The translations under genes and the position numbers were made by a program. The notes under the pieces are model-generated. The model was not told the DNA's origin and made no database searches. It saw only the letters and a list, made by a program, of their open reading frames with translations. From NCBI RefSeq assembly GCF_016464385.1, contig NZ_JADMLH010000003.1, forward strand, positions 507,448-571,447: DNA of 64,000 bases. The letters are read 5' to 3'. The first letter of the stretch is position 1; every line of letters starts with the position of its first letter. Shown here piece after piece: positions 6,665 through 14,222 of this stretch. This DNA comes from Nucisporomicrobium flavum (lineage in GTDB: Bacteria; Actinomycetota; Actinomycetes; Mycobacteriales; Micromonosporaceae).

Positions 6665-7966
6665 TCACCCCGCGAGCGCTACGTCCGACCGGGAGGCGGG
6701 CAGGTCGCGGCGGCCCCGGAACGGGCCGAACAGCACGATCAGGCCGCTGAGGGCGTACTCGACGGAGAGCAGGACCAGGGCCGTGCGGGTGCCGAAGGCG
6801 GCCGCGGCCGCGCCGCCCAGCACGGCGCCCACCGGGATCGCGCCGTAGTTCACGAACTGCATGCAGGTCAGGATCCGGCCGAACATCGCGGGCGGACAGT
6901 ACGCCTGCCGGAAGCTGCCGGAGATGACGTTCGCGGCCACCGCGCCGGCCGAGATCCCGGCCATTCCGGCGACGAACAGGGCCAGTCCGGGCCCCCGCGA
7001 GGCCCACGGCACCAGAAGCGACGCAAGACCGGTGGCGCTCTTGCAGGCGACGAGGGCGCGGGCGCCGCCGACCCGGCGTACCAGCAGCGGGGTCAGGCTC
7101 GCCGCGGCGACGCCGCCCACGCCGGAGACGGCGAGCAGCAGGCCCACCGCGGCCGTGCCGACCCGCACGTCACGGACCAGGAAGACCACGAGCAGCGCGT
7201 TCATGCCGGTCAGCGCCAGGTTCGCCGCGGCGCCGTGGACCATCAGATTCCGCAGGTACGGATCCCCCAGCAACCACCTGGCCCCCGCGGCGATGTCGGC
7301 GCGGATGCCCCGCCGCTCGACCGCCGCGGGCCGGCGCTCCGGCCGGCGGATGCGCCAGACGCAGAGCGCCGAGATCAGGAAGCTCAACCCGTCCACGACC
7401 AGCCCGGCGGCGGCGCTGACCGCGGCGATCAGCACGCCGCCCACGGCGGGCCCGGCGACCTGGGTGCCCGACTCGGTGCCGTACAGGACGGAGTTCGCGG
7501 TGACGAGGTCCGCGTCGTCGAACATCGCCGGCAGGTACGCCGTCCAGGCCACCGAGAAGAACACCGTGGCGACCCCGAGCGCCATCGCGACGACCAGCAA
7601 CTGCCCCATCGTGAGCACGCCCAGCCACGCGGCCACCGGCACGCTGAGCACCACCACCGCGGACACCACGTCGGCGGCGAGCATCACCGGCCGGCGGGCG
7701 ACCCGGTCCATCCAGGCGCCGGCGGGCAGCCCGACCAGCAGCCACGGCAGCCACGCGACCGCCGTGAGCAGGCTGACCTGGAACGGCCCGGCGTCGAGCA
7801 CCTGTACGGCGATCAGCGGGGTGGCGACCCCGGCGACGGAGGTGCCGAGCTGGCTGACGGTCGTGCCCGCCCACAACCGGCGGAACGCGCCGTCGCGCAG
7901 CACGCCTCCGCGGCTGCCCTTGTGCAGCCGGCCGGTCACGGTCGCGCTTTCGCCCGGGCCGGTCAC
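6665..7966 (-). CDS. MFS efflux transporter
   Basis: A 433-residue integral membrane protein with about twelve hydrophobic segments. FRRLWAGTTVSQLG at the start of helix 1, and GAWMDRVARRPVML between helices 2 and 3 (the MFS motif A region), place it in the MFS drug/macrolide efflux branch (MFS_1/MFS_3). A second, weaker motif occurs near the middle (LTPLLVRRVGGARALV). The GTG at 7966 overlaps the TGA of the upstream ArsR-family regulator by four bases, so the pump is almost certainly controlled by that regulator. The substrate is unknown. Longer upstream frames on this strand run through the regulator gene and are not the start. Confidence 0.9.
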   Translation of the reverse strand: MTGPGESATVTGRLHKGSRGGVLRDGAFRRLWAGTTVSQLGTSVAGVATPLIAVQVLDAGPFQVSLLTAVAWLPWLLVGLPAGAWMDRVARRPVMLAADVVSAVVVLSVPVAAWLGVLTMGQLLVVAMALGVATVFFSVAWTAYLPAMFDDADLVTANSVLYGTESGTQVAGPAVGGVLIAAVSAAAGLVVDGLSFLISALCVWRIRRPERRPAAVERRGIRADIAAGARWLLGDPYLRNLMVHGAAANLALTGMNALLVVFLVRDVRVGTAAVGLLLAVSGVGGVAAASLTPLLVRRVGGARALVACKSATGLASLLVPWASRGPGLALFVAGMAGISAGAVAANVISGSFRQAYCPPAMFGRILTCMQFVNYGAIPVGAVLGGAAAAAFGTRTALVLLSVEYALSGLIVLFGPFRGRRDLPASRSDVALAG

Positions 7967-8514
7967 GGGCGGGCCGGGAAGCCGCGGCTGAACACGAAGA
8001 CCGGCTCCCGTTCCGGGTCCTCGGGCCGGTCCCGGAAGCGGTCGATGACCTGCTGGAGCTCCCGGCTCAGCTCGGCCAGCTCCGCCGGGCTGAGCCGCAG
8101 GAAGCCGTCGGTGGAGAACGCGCTGTCCACCCACTCCCCGTCCCGGGACGCCGGGCTGCCCAGCCACGACGCGGTGAGCTCCACCTGCCGCTGCAGCCCC
8201 AGCGCCTCGGCCGCGTCGGCGGCGGCGAGGTCGGCCGCGTCCCCGGTGAAGTCGGCGACGTTCCAGCTGATGCTCCGGTCCGGCATGCGCCACCAGTGCT
8301 CCTTGCGGTTGCGCGCGAGCTCCGGCGCCTCCTCGATGAGCCCCGCCTCGGCCAGCACCCGCAGGTGGTGGCTGACGTTGGCGACGGCCTGGCCGGTGAC
8401 GCGGGCGAGCACGCTCGGCATGGCCGGCCCGTCGACGCGGAGCACGTCCAGCAGCCGGCGCCGGACCGGATGAGCGACCGCCTTCAGCACGGCGGCGTCC
8501 TTGATCTGAGCCAT
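7963..8514 (-). CDS. ArsR-family winged-helix regulator
   Basis: A 183-residue protein. The N-terminal half is a winged helix: VLKAVAHPVRRRLLDVLR, then PSVLARVTGQAVANVSHHLRVLAEAGLIEEA as the recognition region, and a wing with RKEHWWRMP. The C-terminal half (ADLAAADAAEAL, then LSPAELAELSRELQQVIDRFRDR) is the helical part found in DUF5937/ArsR-like regulators of drug transporters. No metal-binding Cys cluster is present, so a small organic ligand is likelier than a metal. It precedes and overlaps the MFS pump. A 10-bp perfect inverted repeat in the divergent promoter (8532-8561) is the likely operator for both sides. Confidence 0.88.
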   Translation of the reverse strand: MAQIKDAAVLKAVAHPVRRRLLDVLRVDGPAMPSVLARVTGQAVANVSHHLRVLAEAGLIEEAPELARNRKEHWWRMPDRSISWNVADFTGDAADLAAADAAEALGLQRQVELTASWLGSPASRDGEWVDSAFSTDGFLRLSPAELAELSRELQQVIDRFRDRPEDPEREPVFVFSRGFPARP

Positions 8515-8531
8515 GCCATCACCCTGTCATG

Positions 8532-8561
8532 GTAAAGAGCTGTTGCGCAAGAGCTCTTTAC
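8532..8561. promoter_or_regulatory. Inverted repeat operator between ArsR and GNAT genes
   Basis: GTAAAGAGCT (8532-8541) and AGCTCTTTAC (8552-8561) are perfect inverted arms separated by ten bases. They sit in the 60-bp divergent region and end next to the -10 of the plus-strand gene (TATGCT, 8563-8568). A dimeric ArsR-type repressor bound here could block both promoters. Confidence 0.6.
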
Positions 8562-8562
8562 T

Positions 8563-8568
8563 TATGCT
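8563..8568 (+). promoter_or_regulatory. -10 element, leaderless start of 8575 gene
   Basis: TATGCT lies six bases before ATG 8575, with no ribosome site between. It is adjacent to the inverted repeat that ends at 8561. Confidence 0.5.
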
Positions 8569-8574
8569 GGACGC

Positions 8575-8979
8575 ATGGTGCGGGACCGGCAGACCGGAGA
8601 CCTCGAAGAATGCGTACGCCTGCTCCGCGACGTGCACGAAGCCGACGGCTACCCGATGAACTGGCCCGCCGACCCGATCAGCTGGCTGTCCCCACCGGGC
8701 CGGCCCCTCGTGGTGCTCCGCGACGGATCGGTCGCCGGGCACGTGGTGGTGACCCCGGCCGGCGAGCTGAGCCGGCTCTTCGTGGACCCCGCGCGGCGCG
8801 GCCGAGGACTCGCATCTCTGCTGGTCACTACGGCGGAGCGGTACGGCGCCCGTTGGCTGGAGGTGGTCGACGGGCGCGCCGCCGGCTTCTACGAGCGGCT
8901 GGGCTGGATTCTGACAGGGACGAAGCGCGCGGAGTGGGACGCGTCCGTGCGACTGCGGTGCTATCGCAAAGCACAGTGA
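8575..8979 (+). CDS. GNAT acetyltransferase
   Basis: A 134-residue single-domain GNAT protein. Motif A, which holds acetyl-CoA, is clear: LSRLFVDPARRGRGLASLLVTTAERYG, with the R-R-G-R-G-L pyrophosphate loop. The later GRAAGFYERLGW is the motif B segment with the usual Tyr. The acceptor (amine, drug or protein N-terminus) is not predictable. It is transcribed divergently from the ArsR-MFS pair and shares its inverted-repeat control region, so it may belong to the same resistance response. The start is leaderless-type, six bases after TATGCT. Confidence 0.9.
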   Translation: MVRDRQTGDLEECVRLLRDVHEADGYPMNWPADPISWLSPPGRPLVVLRDGSVAGHVVVTPAGELSRLFVDPARRGRGLASLLVTTAERYGARWLEVVDGRAAGFYERLGWILTGTKRAEWDASVRLRCYRKAQ

Positions 8980-9045
8980 TGCCACAGGTGACGCACAGCG
9001 GCGGCCGGTTAGCTCGATACAGCCGACCAGAAAGGGCGTCCACTG

Positions 9046-9978
9046 ATGGAAGACAACGCCGCGTACGTGCGCCGCGTCCACGACAAGGGCCTGCAGTTCG
9101 ATCTGCGTACGATGTCCCGCCGCCGGCTGCTGGCCGCGCTCGGTGGCGCCGGGGCGCTGGCCCTCGTCGGAGCCTGCGGCACCGGCGCGGAGGCGGAGAC
9201 CACCCCGGCGGCGTCCGCGTCGAACGGTGGCTCGCCGAACGGTGGCTCGCTGGCCGAGGTGGAGTCGGAGACCGCGGGACCCTATCCGGCCGACGGTTCC
9301 AACGGGCCCGACGTGCGCACCCTCGACGGGATCGTGCGCAAGGACATCCGGTCGTCGTTCGGGGGAGCCGGCGGCACTGCTGAGGGCGTACCCCTGGAAT
9401 TCTCTCTGGTCGTGAAGGACCTCGACGGCGCGGCGGTGACCGGCGCGGCCGTCTATGCGTGGCATTGCGACCGGGACGGCAACTACTCGCTGTATTCCAC
9501 CGGCGTCACGGACCGGAACTACCTGCGCGGCATCCAGCAGACCGACGACACCGGTACGGTCGCCTTCACCAGCATCTTCCCGGCCTGTTACTCCGGCCGC
9601 TGGCCGCACATCCACTTCGAGGTCTACTCCTCGCTGGACGACGCCACCAGCGGCTCCGGCCCGATCGTGAAGACCTCACAGATCGCACTGCCCGAAGACA
9701 TCGCCAAGACGGTGTACGCGACAGCCGGGTACAGCAAGAGCGTGACCAACCTGGGTCAGGTCACGCTCGCCACGGACAATGTGTTCGGCGACGATTCGGC
9801 GGCCCGCGAACTGGCCACGGTGACGGGCAGCGTGGACGCCGGCTACCGGGCGACCCTCACCATCGCGATCGACCCGTCCGGCGAGGAGACCGGCGGCAGC
9901 GCACCCGGCGGTACCCCGCCGTCCGGCGGTACCCCGCCGTCCGGCGGCCCCGGCGGCCCTCCGCCCTCGCGCCCCTGA
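9046..9978 (+). CDS. Secreted intradiol-type dioxygenase, Tat lipoprotein
   Basis: A 310-residue exported protein. Residues 24-29 (SRRRLL) before a hydrophobic core form a twin-arginine signal, and LVGAC puts a lipobox Cys at 44. The catalytic domain matches intradiol ring-cleavage dioxygenases: VYAWHCDRDGNYS gives Tyr147, and CYSGRWPHIHFEVY gives Tyr182, His188 and His190, the four Fe(III) ligands. It should cleave catechol-like aromatics outside the membrane, or be an extracellular relative of unknown substrate. The C-terminus is a Gly/Pro/Ser tail with repeated GGTPPSGG units. ATG 9046 has AAAGGG nine bases upstream. It stands alone, with no aromatic pathway genes nearby. Confidence 0.9.
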   Translation: MEDNAAYVRRVHDKGLQFDLRTMSRRRLLAALGGAGALALVGACGTGAEAETTPAASASNGGSPNGGSLAEVESETAGPYPADGSNGPDVRTLDGIVRKDIRSSFGGAGGTAEGVPLEFSLVVKDLDGAAVTGAAVYAWHCDRDGNYSLYSTGVTDRNYLRGIQQTDDTGTVAFTSIFPACYSGRWPHIHFEVYSSLDDATSGSGPIVKTSQIALPEDIAKTVYATAGYSKSVTNLGQVTLATDNVFGDDSAARELATVTGSVDAGYRATLTIAIDPSGEETGGSAPGGTPPSGGTPPSGGPGGPPPSRP

Positions 9979-9979
9979 C

Positions 9980-9993
9980 GTGGGATATCCCAC
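9980..9993. promoter_or_regulatory. 14-bp perfect palindrome
   Basis: GTGGGATATCCCAC starts two bases after the dioxygenase stop. It has no loop and no T-run, so it looks more like a protein-binding site, perhaps for the gene at 10075, than a terminator. Confidence 0.35.
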
Positions 9994-10074
9994 AGCGCGG
10001 CACTTGTCGACCGATCGGGGTACGTCGAACGGGCCATAGCCTTCGGTCGATGCCGCTGTCCAGAATCATCACTC

Positions 10075-10650
10075 ATGACCGCGCCCGCGAACGACGCCTT
10101 GCTCATCACGCTGCTCGCCGTGTTCACCGCCTGCGCCGGCTACGCGGCCGGCCGCCTGCACCAGTGGTACCGGACCGGCCTGGACCGCGACGAGGCGTAC
10201 CGGGACGGCTACGACACGGCGACCCGCAGCGTCTTCAGCATGGCGGCCCGGCTCATCGGCCCCCGCCGCGCGATCCGCGGCACGGCGGTCGTGACCTCGG
10301 CCACGATCACCCCCGCGGTGATCACGACGGCCGGGATGACCGCCGGCGCCGACCAGACGACGCTGCCCATCAGTGAGCGGTCGTCGTCGGCCGGCTCCCT
10401 TTCGGGGCCGGAGCGCTCCTCCTCGGCCGTTGTTCTTTCGGCCGGCGTCATCACCTCGGAGGACGACGGGTCGCCGGACGAGGGCTCGGGCGGGCGGCAC
10501 CTCGTGCCGGACGAGCTCGTGTCGGCGCCCACCTACCGGCTGCCGCCGGACCGGGTCGCGCGGGCCAAGGTGCGCCAGGCGCCGGCCGCGGGGGACGAGG
10601 AACAGGAGACGACGCGGCTGCCGTCCGTACCCCGGCCGAGGTCGTCCTGA
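10075..10650 (+). CDS. Membrane-anchored hypothetical protein
   Basis: A 191-residue protein of no recognised family. One hydrophobic segment at about 8-27 (LLITLLAVFTACAGYAAGRL) is followed by a basic/aromatic stretch (HQWYRTGLDRDEAYRDGYDTATRSVF). The remainder is low-complexity: Thr/Ala-rich, then Ser-rich with repeated SERSSS/PERSSS units, then acidic. The C-terminus (DELVSAPTYRLPPDRVARAKV) looks more ordered. It is probably a signal-anchored protein with a disordered tail. ATG 10075 has only a weak upstream context. Confidence 0.6.
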   Translation: MTAPANDALLITLLAVFTACAGYAAGRLHQWYRTGLDRDEAYRDGYDTATRSVFSMAARLIGPRRAIRGTAVVTSATITPAVITTAGMTAGADQTTLPISERSSSAGSLSGPERSSSAVVLSAGVITSEDDGSPDEGSGGRHLVPDELVSAPTYRLPPDRVARAKVRQAPAAGDEEQETTRLPSVPRPRSS

Positions 10651-10669
10651 AAGTGTCGTACCGGGGCGC

Positions 10670-10675
10670 TAGCGT
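10670..10675 (+). promoter_or_regulatory. -10 element, leaderless start of 10682 gene
   Basis: TAGCGT lies six bases before ATG 10682, with no ribosome site between. Confidence 0.45.
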
Positions 10676-10681
10676 GCCGGA

Positions 10682-11038
10682 ATGGTCACGGTGCAGCAGG
10701 TCAGAACGGTCGCGCTGGGGTTGCCCCGCACGACGGAGCATCTGATCCACGACCGGGTCAAGTTCCGGGTCGGCGCGATCGTCTACGTGGCGTTCTCCCG
10801 GGACGAGACGGTCATGGGGTTCGGCTTCCCCAAGGTCGAGCGGCAGGCCCTGGTCGACTCCGAGCCCCGCGTCTTCCACCTGCCGGACGCGTCGAACATG
10901 CGGTTCCAGTGGGTGCAGGCGTGGCTGTCCGAGCTGGACCCTGCCCGGATGGAGGAGCTGGTGGTGGACGCGTGGCGCATGGTGGTCCCGAAGCGGGTCG
11001 CCGCGGCCTACGTGGCCGGCCTGCCGGACCGCCGATAG
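10682..11038 (+). CDS. MmcQ/YjbR-family protein
   Basis: A 118-residue protein of the MmcQ/YjbR (CyaY-like fold) family. The opening VQQVRTVALGLPRTTEHLIHDRVKFRVGAIVYVAFSRDE is the family pattern of a helix, a leucine-proline turn and the K-F-R-V-G strand. The FPKVERQALVDSEPRVFHLP segment and the terminal helix DAWRMVVPKRVAAAYV also match. The family is tied to DNA binding by structure but has no established reaction. Single gene, leaderless-type start after TAGCGT. Confidence 0.85.
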   Translation: MVTVQQVRTVALGLPRTTEHLIHDRVKFRVGAIVYVAFSRDETVMGFGFPKVERQALVDSEPRVFHLPDASNMRFQWVQAWLSELDPARMEELVVDAWRMVVPKRVAAAYVAGLPDRR

Positions 11039-11184
11039 CCTGGGTGGCGGGCCACGTCCTGCCGCCCATCACCAGGCCGATGCCGACGCGCTGGCCTTGG
11101 CCATCGCGCCCAGCTTGCCGTCGCGCCGACCGGCCCTGAGCCGCCCGCCCCCTGTCCGCGGCGGCCGTTCCCGGCTCCGCTCGG

Positions 11185-11952
11185 TTACTCCCAGCGGAAT
11201 TTGCGCGCGGCGGCCGTCAGCGCGACCACCGCCCACAGCGTGAGGCTCAGCCAGATCGTGCCCGGCACCGCCGTGCCGTGGGTGAGCGTGTCGCGCAGCG
11301 CCTCCGCGTGGGCGGCGAGGGGGAGCAGGAACCAGCCTGCCGTGCCGAGGCCGGGCGCCGCGAACATGATGCCGCCCGCCGCGAGCATCAGCACGTAGAT
11401 GAGGGTCGCCGCGGCCGTGACGGTCTCCGGGCGCATCAGGCCGGCGATGAACAGCGCGAGCCCGCAGTACGCCGCGGTCGCCAGCACCGTCACGCCGATC
11501 GCGGGCAGCAGCTCGGTCAGGTCCGGGCGCCAGCCCGCCACGACGCCCACCGCGGCCAGCGCCAGGATCTGCAGGCCGACCAGGCACAGGATCGCCGCGG
11601 TCTTGGCGAACAGCAGGCCGGGCCGGGTCAGCGGCGAGGCGCCGAGGCGTTTCAGCACGCCGTAGCTGCGCTCGTACCCGGTGGTGATCGCCTGTCCGGT
11701 GAACGCCGTCGACATGACCGTGAGGGCCAGGACGCCGGGTACGACGTACCCGAGGCGGTCGTCGGTGGGCAGATTGGTCGCGTGCGTGAGGCCCGCACCC
11801 AGCAGGACCAGCAGCGGTACGCCCATCGCCAGCACCACCGCCTCGCCGCGGCGGGCGGTCAGCACCAGTTCCATGCGGATCTGCGACCGGAGGATGGTGC
11901 GCATCGGCGCCCGGCGCGGGGCGGGCGTGAACGTGCCGGTGCTCGCGGTCAT
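11185..11952 (-). CDS. ABC-2 type exporter permease
   Basis: A 255-residue permease with six hydrophobic segments and the ABC-2 signature segment TTGYERSYGVLKRLGASPLTRPGLL between helices 2 and 3, the intracellular coupling region. It ends with a short basic tail (AARKFRWE). Together with the ATPase encoded just upstream (overlap ATGA, 11949-11952) it should form an exporter for a drug, lipid or antibiotic; the cargo is unknown. It is the second gene of a two-gene operon. The 146 bases after its end hold no recognisable gene. Confidence 0.9.
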   Translation of the reverse strand: MTASTGTFTPAPRRAPMRTILRSQIRMELVLTARRGEAVVLAMGVPLLVLLGAGLTHATNLPTDDRLGYVVPGVLALTVMSTAFTGQAITTGYERSYGVLKRLGASPLTRPGLLFAKTAAILCLVGLQILALAAVGVVAGWRPDLTELLPAIGVTVLATAAYCGLALFIAGLMRPETVTAAATLIYVLMLAAGGIMFAAPGLGTAGWFLLPLAAHAEALRDTLTHGTAVPGTIWLSLTLWAVVALTAAARKFRWE

Positions 11953-12863
11953 CGGGAAGCTCCTGCGGTCAGGGCGAGGTACACGTCCTCGAGGGTGCGG
12001 CGGCGGGTGTTCACCGCGGTCACCCTCGCGCCGGCCTGCGCGAACCGGGTGAGGACCGCGGCTATCGCGTCGGTGTCGAGGGCGCCGGCGACGGCGTACT
12101 CCCCCGGTGCCTCCTCGGTGACCTTGGCGTCCAGCCCCGCGGCCAGCGCGGCGATCGGCAGGCCGGGCTCCGCGCGTACCTGAAGGAGGTCGATGCCGGC
12201 GGCGGCCGTGAGCTCCGCCGGCGTGCCCGTCGCCGCGACCCGGCCGCCGTCGATGATCACGACGTGGTCGGCGAGGCTCTCCGCCTCGTCCAGCAGGTGC
12301 GTGGTCAGCAGCACGGACACACCGTCGGCGCGGAGATCCTCGACCAGCTCCCAGGTGGTCCGGCGCGCGCCCACGTCCATGCCGGCGGTGGGCTCGTCGA
12401 GGAACACCAGCTCGGGCCGGCCGACCAGCGCGACGGCCAGCGACAGCCGCTGCTGCTCACCACCGGACAGCCGCCGGAAGGTCGTCTTGGCGAATTTCCG
12501 CAGACCCAGCCGGTCGAGCAGCATGTCCACATCGAGCGGATTCGCGGAGTACGAAGCAAAGAGCCGCAGGATCTCGCCGGCCGTCGCCCACGGGTAGACG
12601 CCACCGGACTGCAGCATGATCCCGAGGCGCGGCATGAGCGCGTCGTGGTCGCCGGTCGGGTCCAGGCCGAGAATGCGTACGGATCCGCCGTCGGGCTTCC
12701 GGAACCCCTCGCAGACCTGCAACAAGCTCGTCTTCCCGGCGCCGTTGTCACCCAGCAGCGCCAGGATCGACGCCCGTGGCACTGTCAGCGAGACACCGTC
12801 CACAGCGGTGACCTCGCCGTACCGGACGATGACGTCCTGCACGTCCACGGCGGCTTCGGGCAT
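11949..12863 (-). CDS. ABC exporter ATPase (DrrA-like)
   Basis: A 304-residue nucleotide-binding protein. Walker A is GDNGAGKTSLL; the Q-loop is MLQSGGVYPWAT; the signature is LSGGEQQRLSLAVAL; Walker B plus the catalytic Glu is LVFLDEPTAGMD; and the H-loop His is in LLTTHLLDEAE. The C-terminal domain (about 220-304) resembles the regulatory tail of DrrA-type multidrug ATPases and ends TLEDVYLALT. ATG 12863 is favoured because TACAGT lies six bases upstream; a longer frame from 12938 exists but would start before that promoter. It pairs with the permease at 11185. Confidence 0.93.
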   Translation of the reverse strand: MPEAAVDVQDVIVRYGEVTAVDGVSLTVPRASILALLGDNGAGKTSLLQVCEGFRKPDGGSVRILGLDPTGDHDALMPRLGIMLQSGGVYPWATAGEILRLFASYSANPLDVDMLLDRLGLRKFAKTTFRRLSGGEQQRLSLAVALVGRPELVFLDEPTAGMDVGARRTTWELVEDLRADGVSVLLTTHLLDEAESLADHVVIIDGGRVAATGTPAELTAAAGIDLLQVRAEPGLPIAALAAGLDAKVTEEAPGEYAVAGALDTDAIAAVLTRFAQAGARVTAVNTRRRTLEDVYLALTAGASR

Positions 12864-12869
12864 GCCGAA

Positions 12870-12875
12870 ACTGTA
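12870..12875 (-). promoter_or_regulatory. -10 element, leaderless start of 12863 gene
   Basis: On the minus strand TACAGT lies six bases before ATG 12863. Confidence 0.5.
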
Positions 12876-13225
12876 CTGTCCGCCGGGCCGGCTCCCGCCG
12901 CGCACCGCCGCGGTGTGGCGTACGCCCCGCTCCGGCATCGATGGGCCGGCGTCATTGGCATTTACGGGCCCGTCGTCGTTCGGTAAGGTTCGTTGCTGGG
13001 AGCGCTCCCAGCGTTCCCCGTTCTGCGGGGGCAGGCCGCCGGCCCGGGCCGGTTCCCCCTGGAAACCTGTCAGTCACACAGGTACCCGGCCGGCGGCCTG
13101 ACACATTCGCCCTGCCCGGCCTGCTGCTGGCCGGTCTGCCGTTTCCCGCGCTCCTGTTGCGCGGCCTTGGCGGAGCCCTCGGCCTCGCCGGCACGGCGGT
13201 GCGTCGTCGTCGCCCGGCTGCTCGG
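12876..13225. other. Intergenic region with an orphan CebR-type box
   Basis: No reliable gene is seen. The region separates the DrrA-like operon from rnhA and holds a perfect 16-bp palindrome (12996-13011) and a small hairpin just after it (CCCCG/CGGGG). A plus-strand frame ending at 13228 has a hydrophobic middle ([18 protein letters not shown]) but no credible start or ribosome site. It may be a decayed remnant or chance. Confidence 0.5.
12996..13011. promoter_or_regulatory. CebR-type operator (perfect palindrome)
   Basis: CTGGGAGCGCTCCCAG contains TGGGAGCGCTCCCA, the operator known for the Streptomyces cellobiose repressor CebR and related LacI proteins. No cellulose or cellobiose gene flanks it: the neighbours are an ABC exporter (minus) and rnhA (plus, 228 bases away). 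Confidence 0.65.
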
Positions 13226-13231
13226 TAGGGT
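13226..13231 (+). promoter_or_regulatory. -10 element, leaderless start of rnhA
   Basis: TAGGGT lies seven bases before ATG 13239. Confidence 0.45.
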
Positions 13232-13238
13232 GCTGCCC

Positions 13239-13700
13239 ATGACGGGCGCGGTGACGGCGGTGGAGATCTTCACGGACGGCGCCTGCGTGCCGAATCCCGG
13301 CCCCGGCGGCTGGGGCGCCGTCCTGCGCTGGGGCGCCCGCGAGAAGGACCTCTGCGGCGGCGAGGCCACGCCGACCACCAACAACCGCATGGAGCTCATG
13401 GCGCCGATCCAGGCACTCGAGAGCCTGACCCGGGCCCCGCTGCGCGTGCTGCTGTACACCGACAGCATCTACGTCCGCGACGGCATCACGAAGTGGCTGC
13501 CCCGCTGGCAGGCCAACGGCTGGCAGACCTCGGCCAAGCAGCCGGTGAAGAACGTCGACCTGTGGCAGCGCCTCGACGCGGCGGTCCGGCGCCATGACGT
13601 CGAATGGCACTGGGTGAAGGGCCACGCGGGACATCCGGAGAACGAGCGCGCCGACCGCCTCGCCGCCCGCGGCCTGAAGGAGGCGTTGGCGGCGCGCTGA
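13239..13700 (+). CDS. rnhA: Ribonuclease HI
   Basis: A 153-residue RNase HI of typical length. All four metal-binding carboxylates are present: Asp in [16 protein letters not shown], Glu in [13 protein letters not shown], Asp in [11 protein letters not shown], and Asp in [11 protein letters not shown]. The basic handle region ([21 protein letters not shown]) and [13 protein letters not shown] with its catalytic His are also typical. It degrades the RNA strand of RNA-DNA hybrids. Translation from ATG 13239 appears leaderless. The frame is open upstream to 12993 without a ribosome site, so a longer product is unlikely. Confidence 0.97.
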   Translation: MTGAVTAVEIFTDGACVPNPGPGGWGAVLRWGAREKDLCGGEATPTTNNRMELMAPIQALESLTRAPLRVLLYTDSIYVRDGITKWLPRWQANGWQTSAKQPVKNVDLWQRLDAAVRRHDVEWHWVKGHAGHPENERADRLAARGLKEALAAR

Positions 13701-13748
13701 TTCGCCGCACGGCACGTCTCCGCAGCTCGTAACGCCGCCGGGTGTCGC

Positions 13749-14171
13749 TTACGGCGTGCCCGGGTCCAGGTGCTGCAGGGCGCGCAGGAAGGTGCGCCGG
13801 TCCGCCGGCGGCAGCTCCGCGAGCAGGCGTTCCTCCTCGGCCCGGATCGCGCGGCGCACGGCCGTGTGGACCCGCCGCCCCTCGGGCGTCAACCGCAGCA
13901 GCCGTACGCGCCGGTCCGCCGGATCGGGCTCCCGTTCGATGAGGCCGCGCTCCTGCAGGTCGTCCAGGTCGGCGATGATCCGCGTCTTGTCCGCGCCGAT
14001 GGCCCGCGCGAGGGCCGCCTGGGTGCGCATGGGTTCGTCGGCGAGCGCGGTCAGCACGACATAGCCCCACATCGACACGTGGTGCGCGGCGAGGATCGGG
14101 CGTTCGGCCGCCATGAGGGTACGGCCGAAGCGGCCCACCATGGCGGCGAGGTCGGGGCGGTCGTCGGCCAC
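13749..14171 (-). CDS. MarR-family regulator
   Basis: About 140 residues. The winged helix reads MRTQAALARAIGADKTRIIADLDDLQERGLIEREPDPADRRVR with the DRR wing of MarR proteins. Helices before and after it (LAAMVGRFGRTLMAAERP, TAVRRAIRAEEERLLAELP) form the dimer interface. The GTG at 14171 is chosen because TATCGT lies six bases upstream; the frame is open much further upstream but overlaps the divergent gene at 14223. Ligand unknown. It probably acts on the shared 50-bp divergent promoter that also serves the DinB/mycothiol-like gene. Confidence 0.85.
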   Translation of the reverse strand: MADDRPDLAAMVGRFGRTLMAAERPILAAHHVSMWGYVVLTALADEPMRTQAALARAIGADKTRIIADLDDLQERGLIEREPDPADRRVRLLRLTPEGRRVHTAVRRAIRAEEERLLAELPPADRRTFLRALQHLDPGTP

Positions 14172-14177
14172 GGGTGC

Positions 14178-14183
14178 ACGATA
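14178..14183 (-). promoter_or_regulatory. -10 element, leaderless start of MarR gene
   Basis: On the minus strand TATCGT lies six bases before GTG 14171. Confidence 0.45.
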
Positions 14184-14187
14184 GCGA

Positions 14188-14216
14188 TTGACATACCGTA
14201 CGCATGAGCGGATCGT
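14188..14216 (+). promoter_or_regulatory. Promoter of the 14223 gene (-35/-10)
   Basis: TTGACA at 14188-14193 and GATCGT at 14211-14216 are separated by 17 bases, and the -10 lies six bases before ATG 14223. This is the clearest full sigma-70-like promoter in the window and again predicts a leaderless message. It lies back-to-back with the MarR promoter. Confidence 0.6.
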
Positions 14217-14222
14217 AAGCGC

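Noticed and set aside
12941..13228. Plus-strand frame with a hydrophobic middle before rnhA
   Set aside because: No ribosome site or credible start and it overlaps the CebR-type box; possible remnant only.
13070..13240. Minus-strand frame starting opposite the rnhA start codon
   Set aside because: Hydrophilic Arg/Gly/Gln-rich composition typical of shadows, without a ribosome site or family match.
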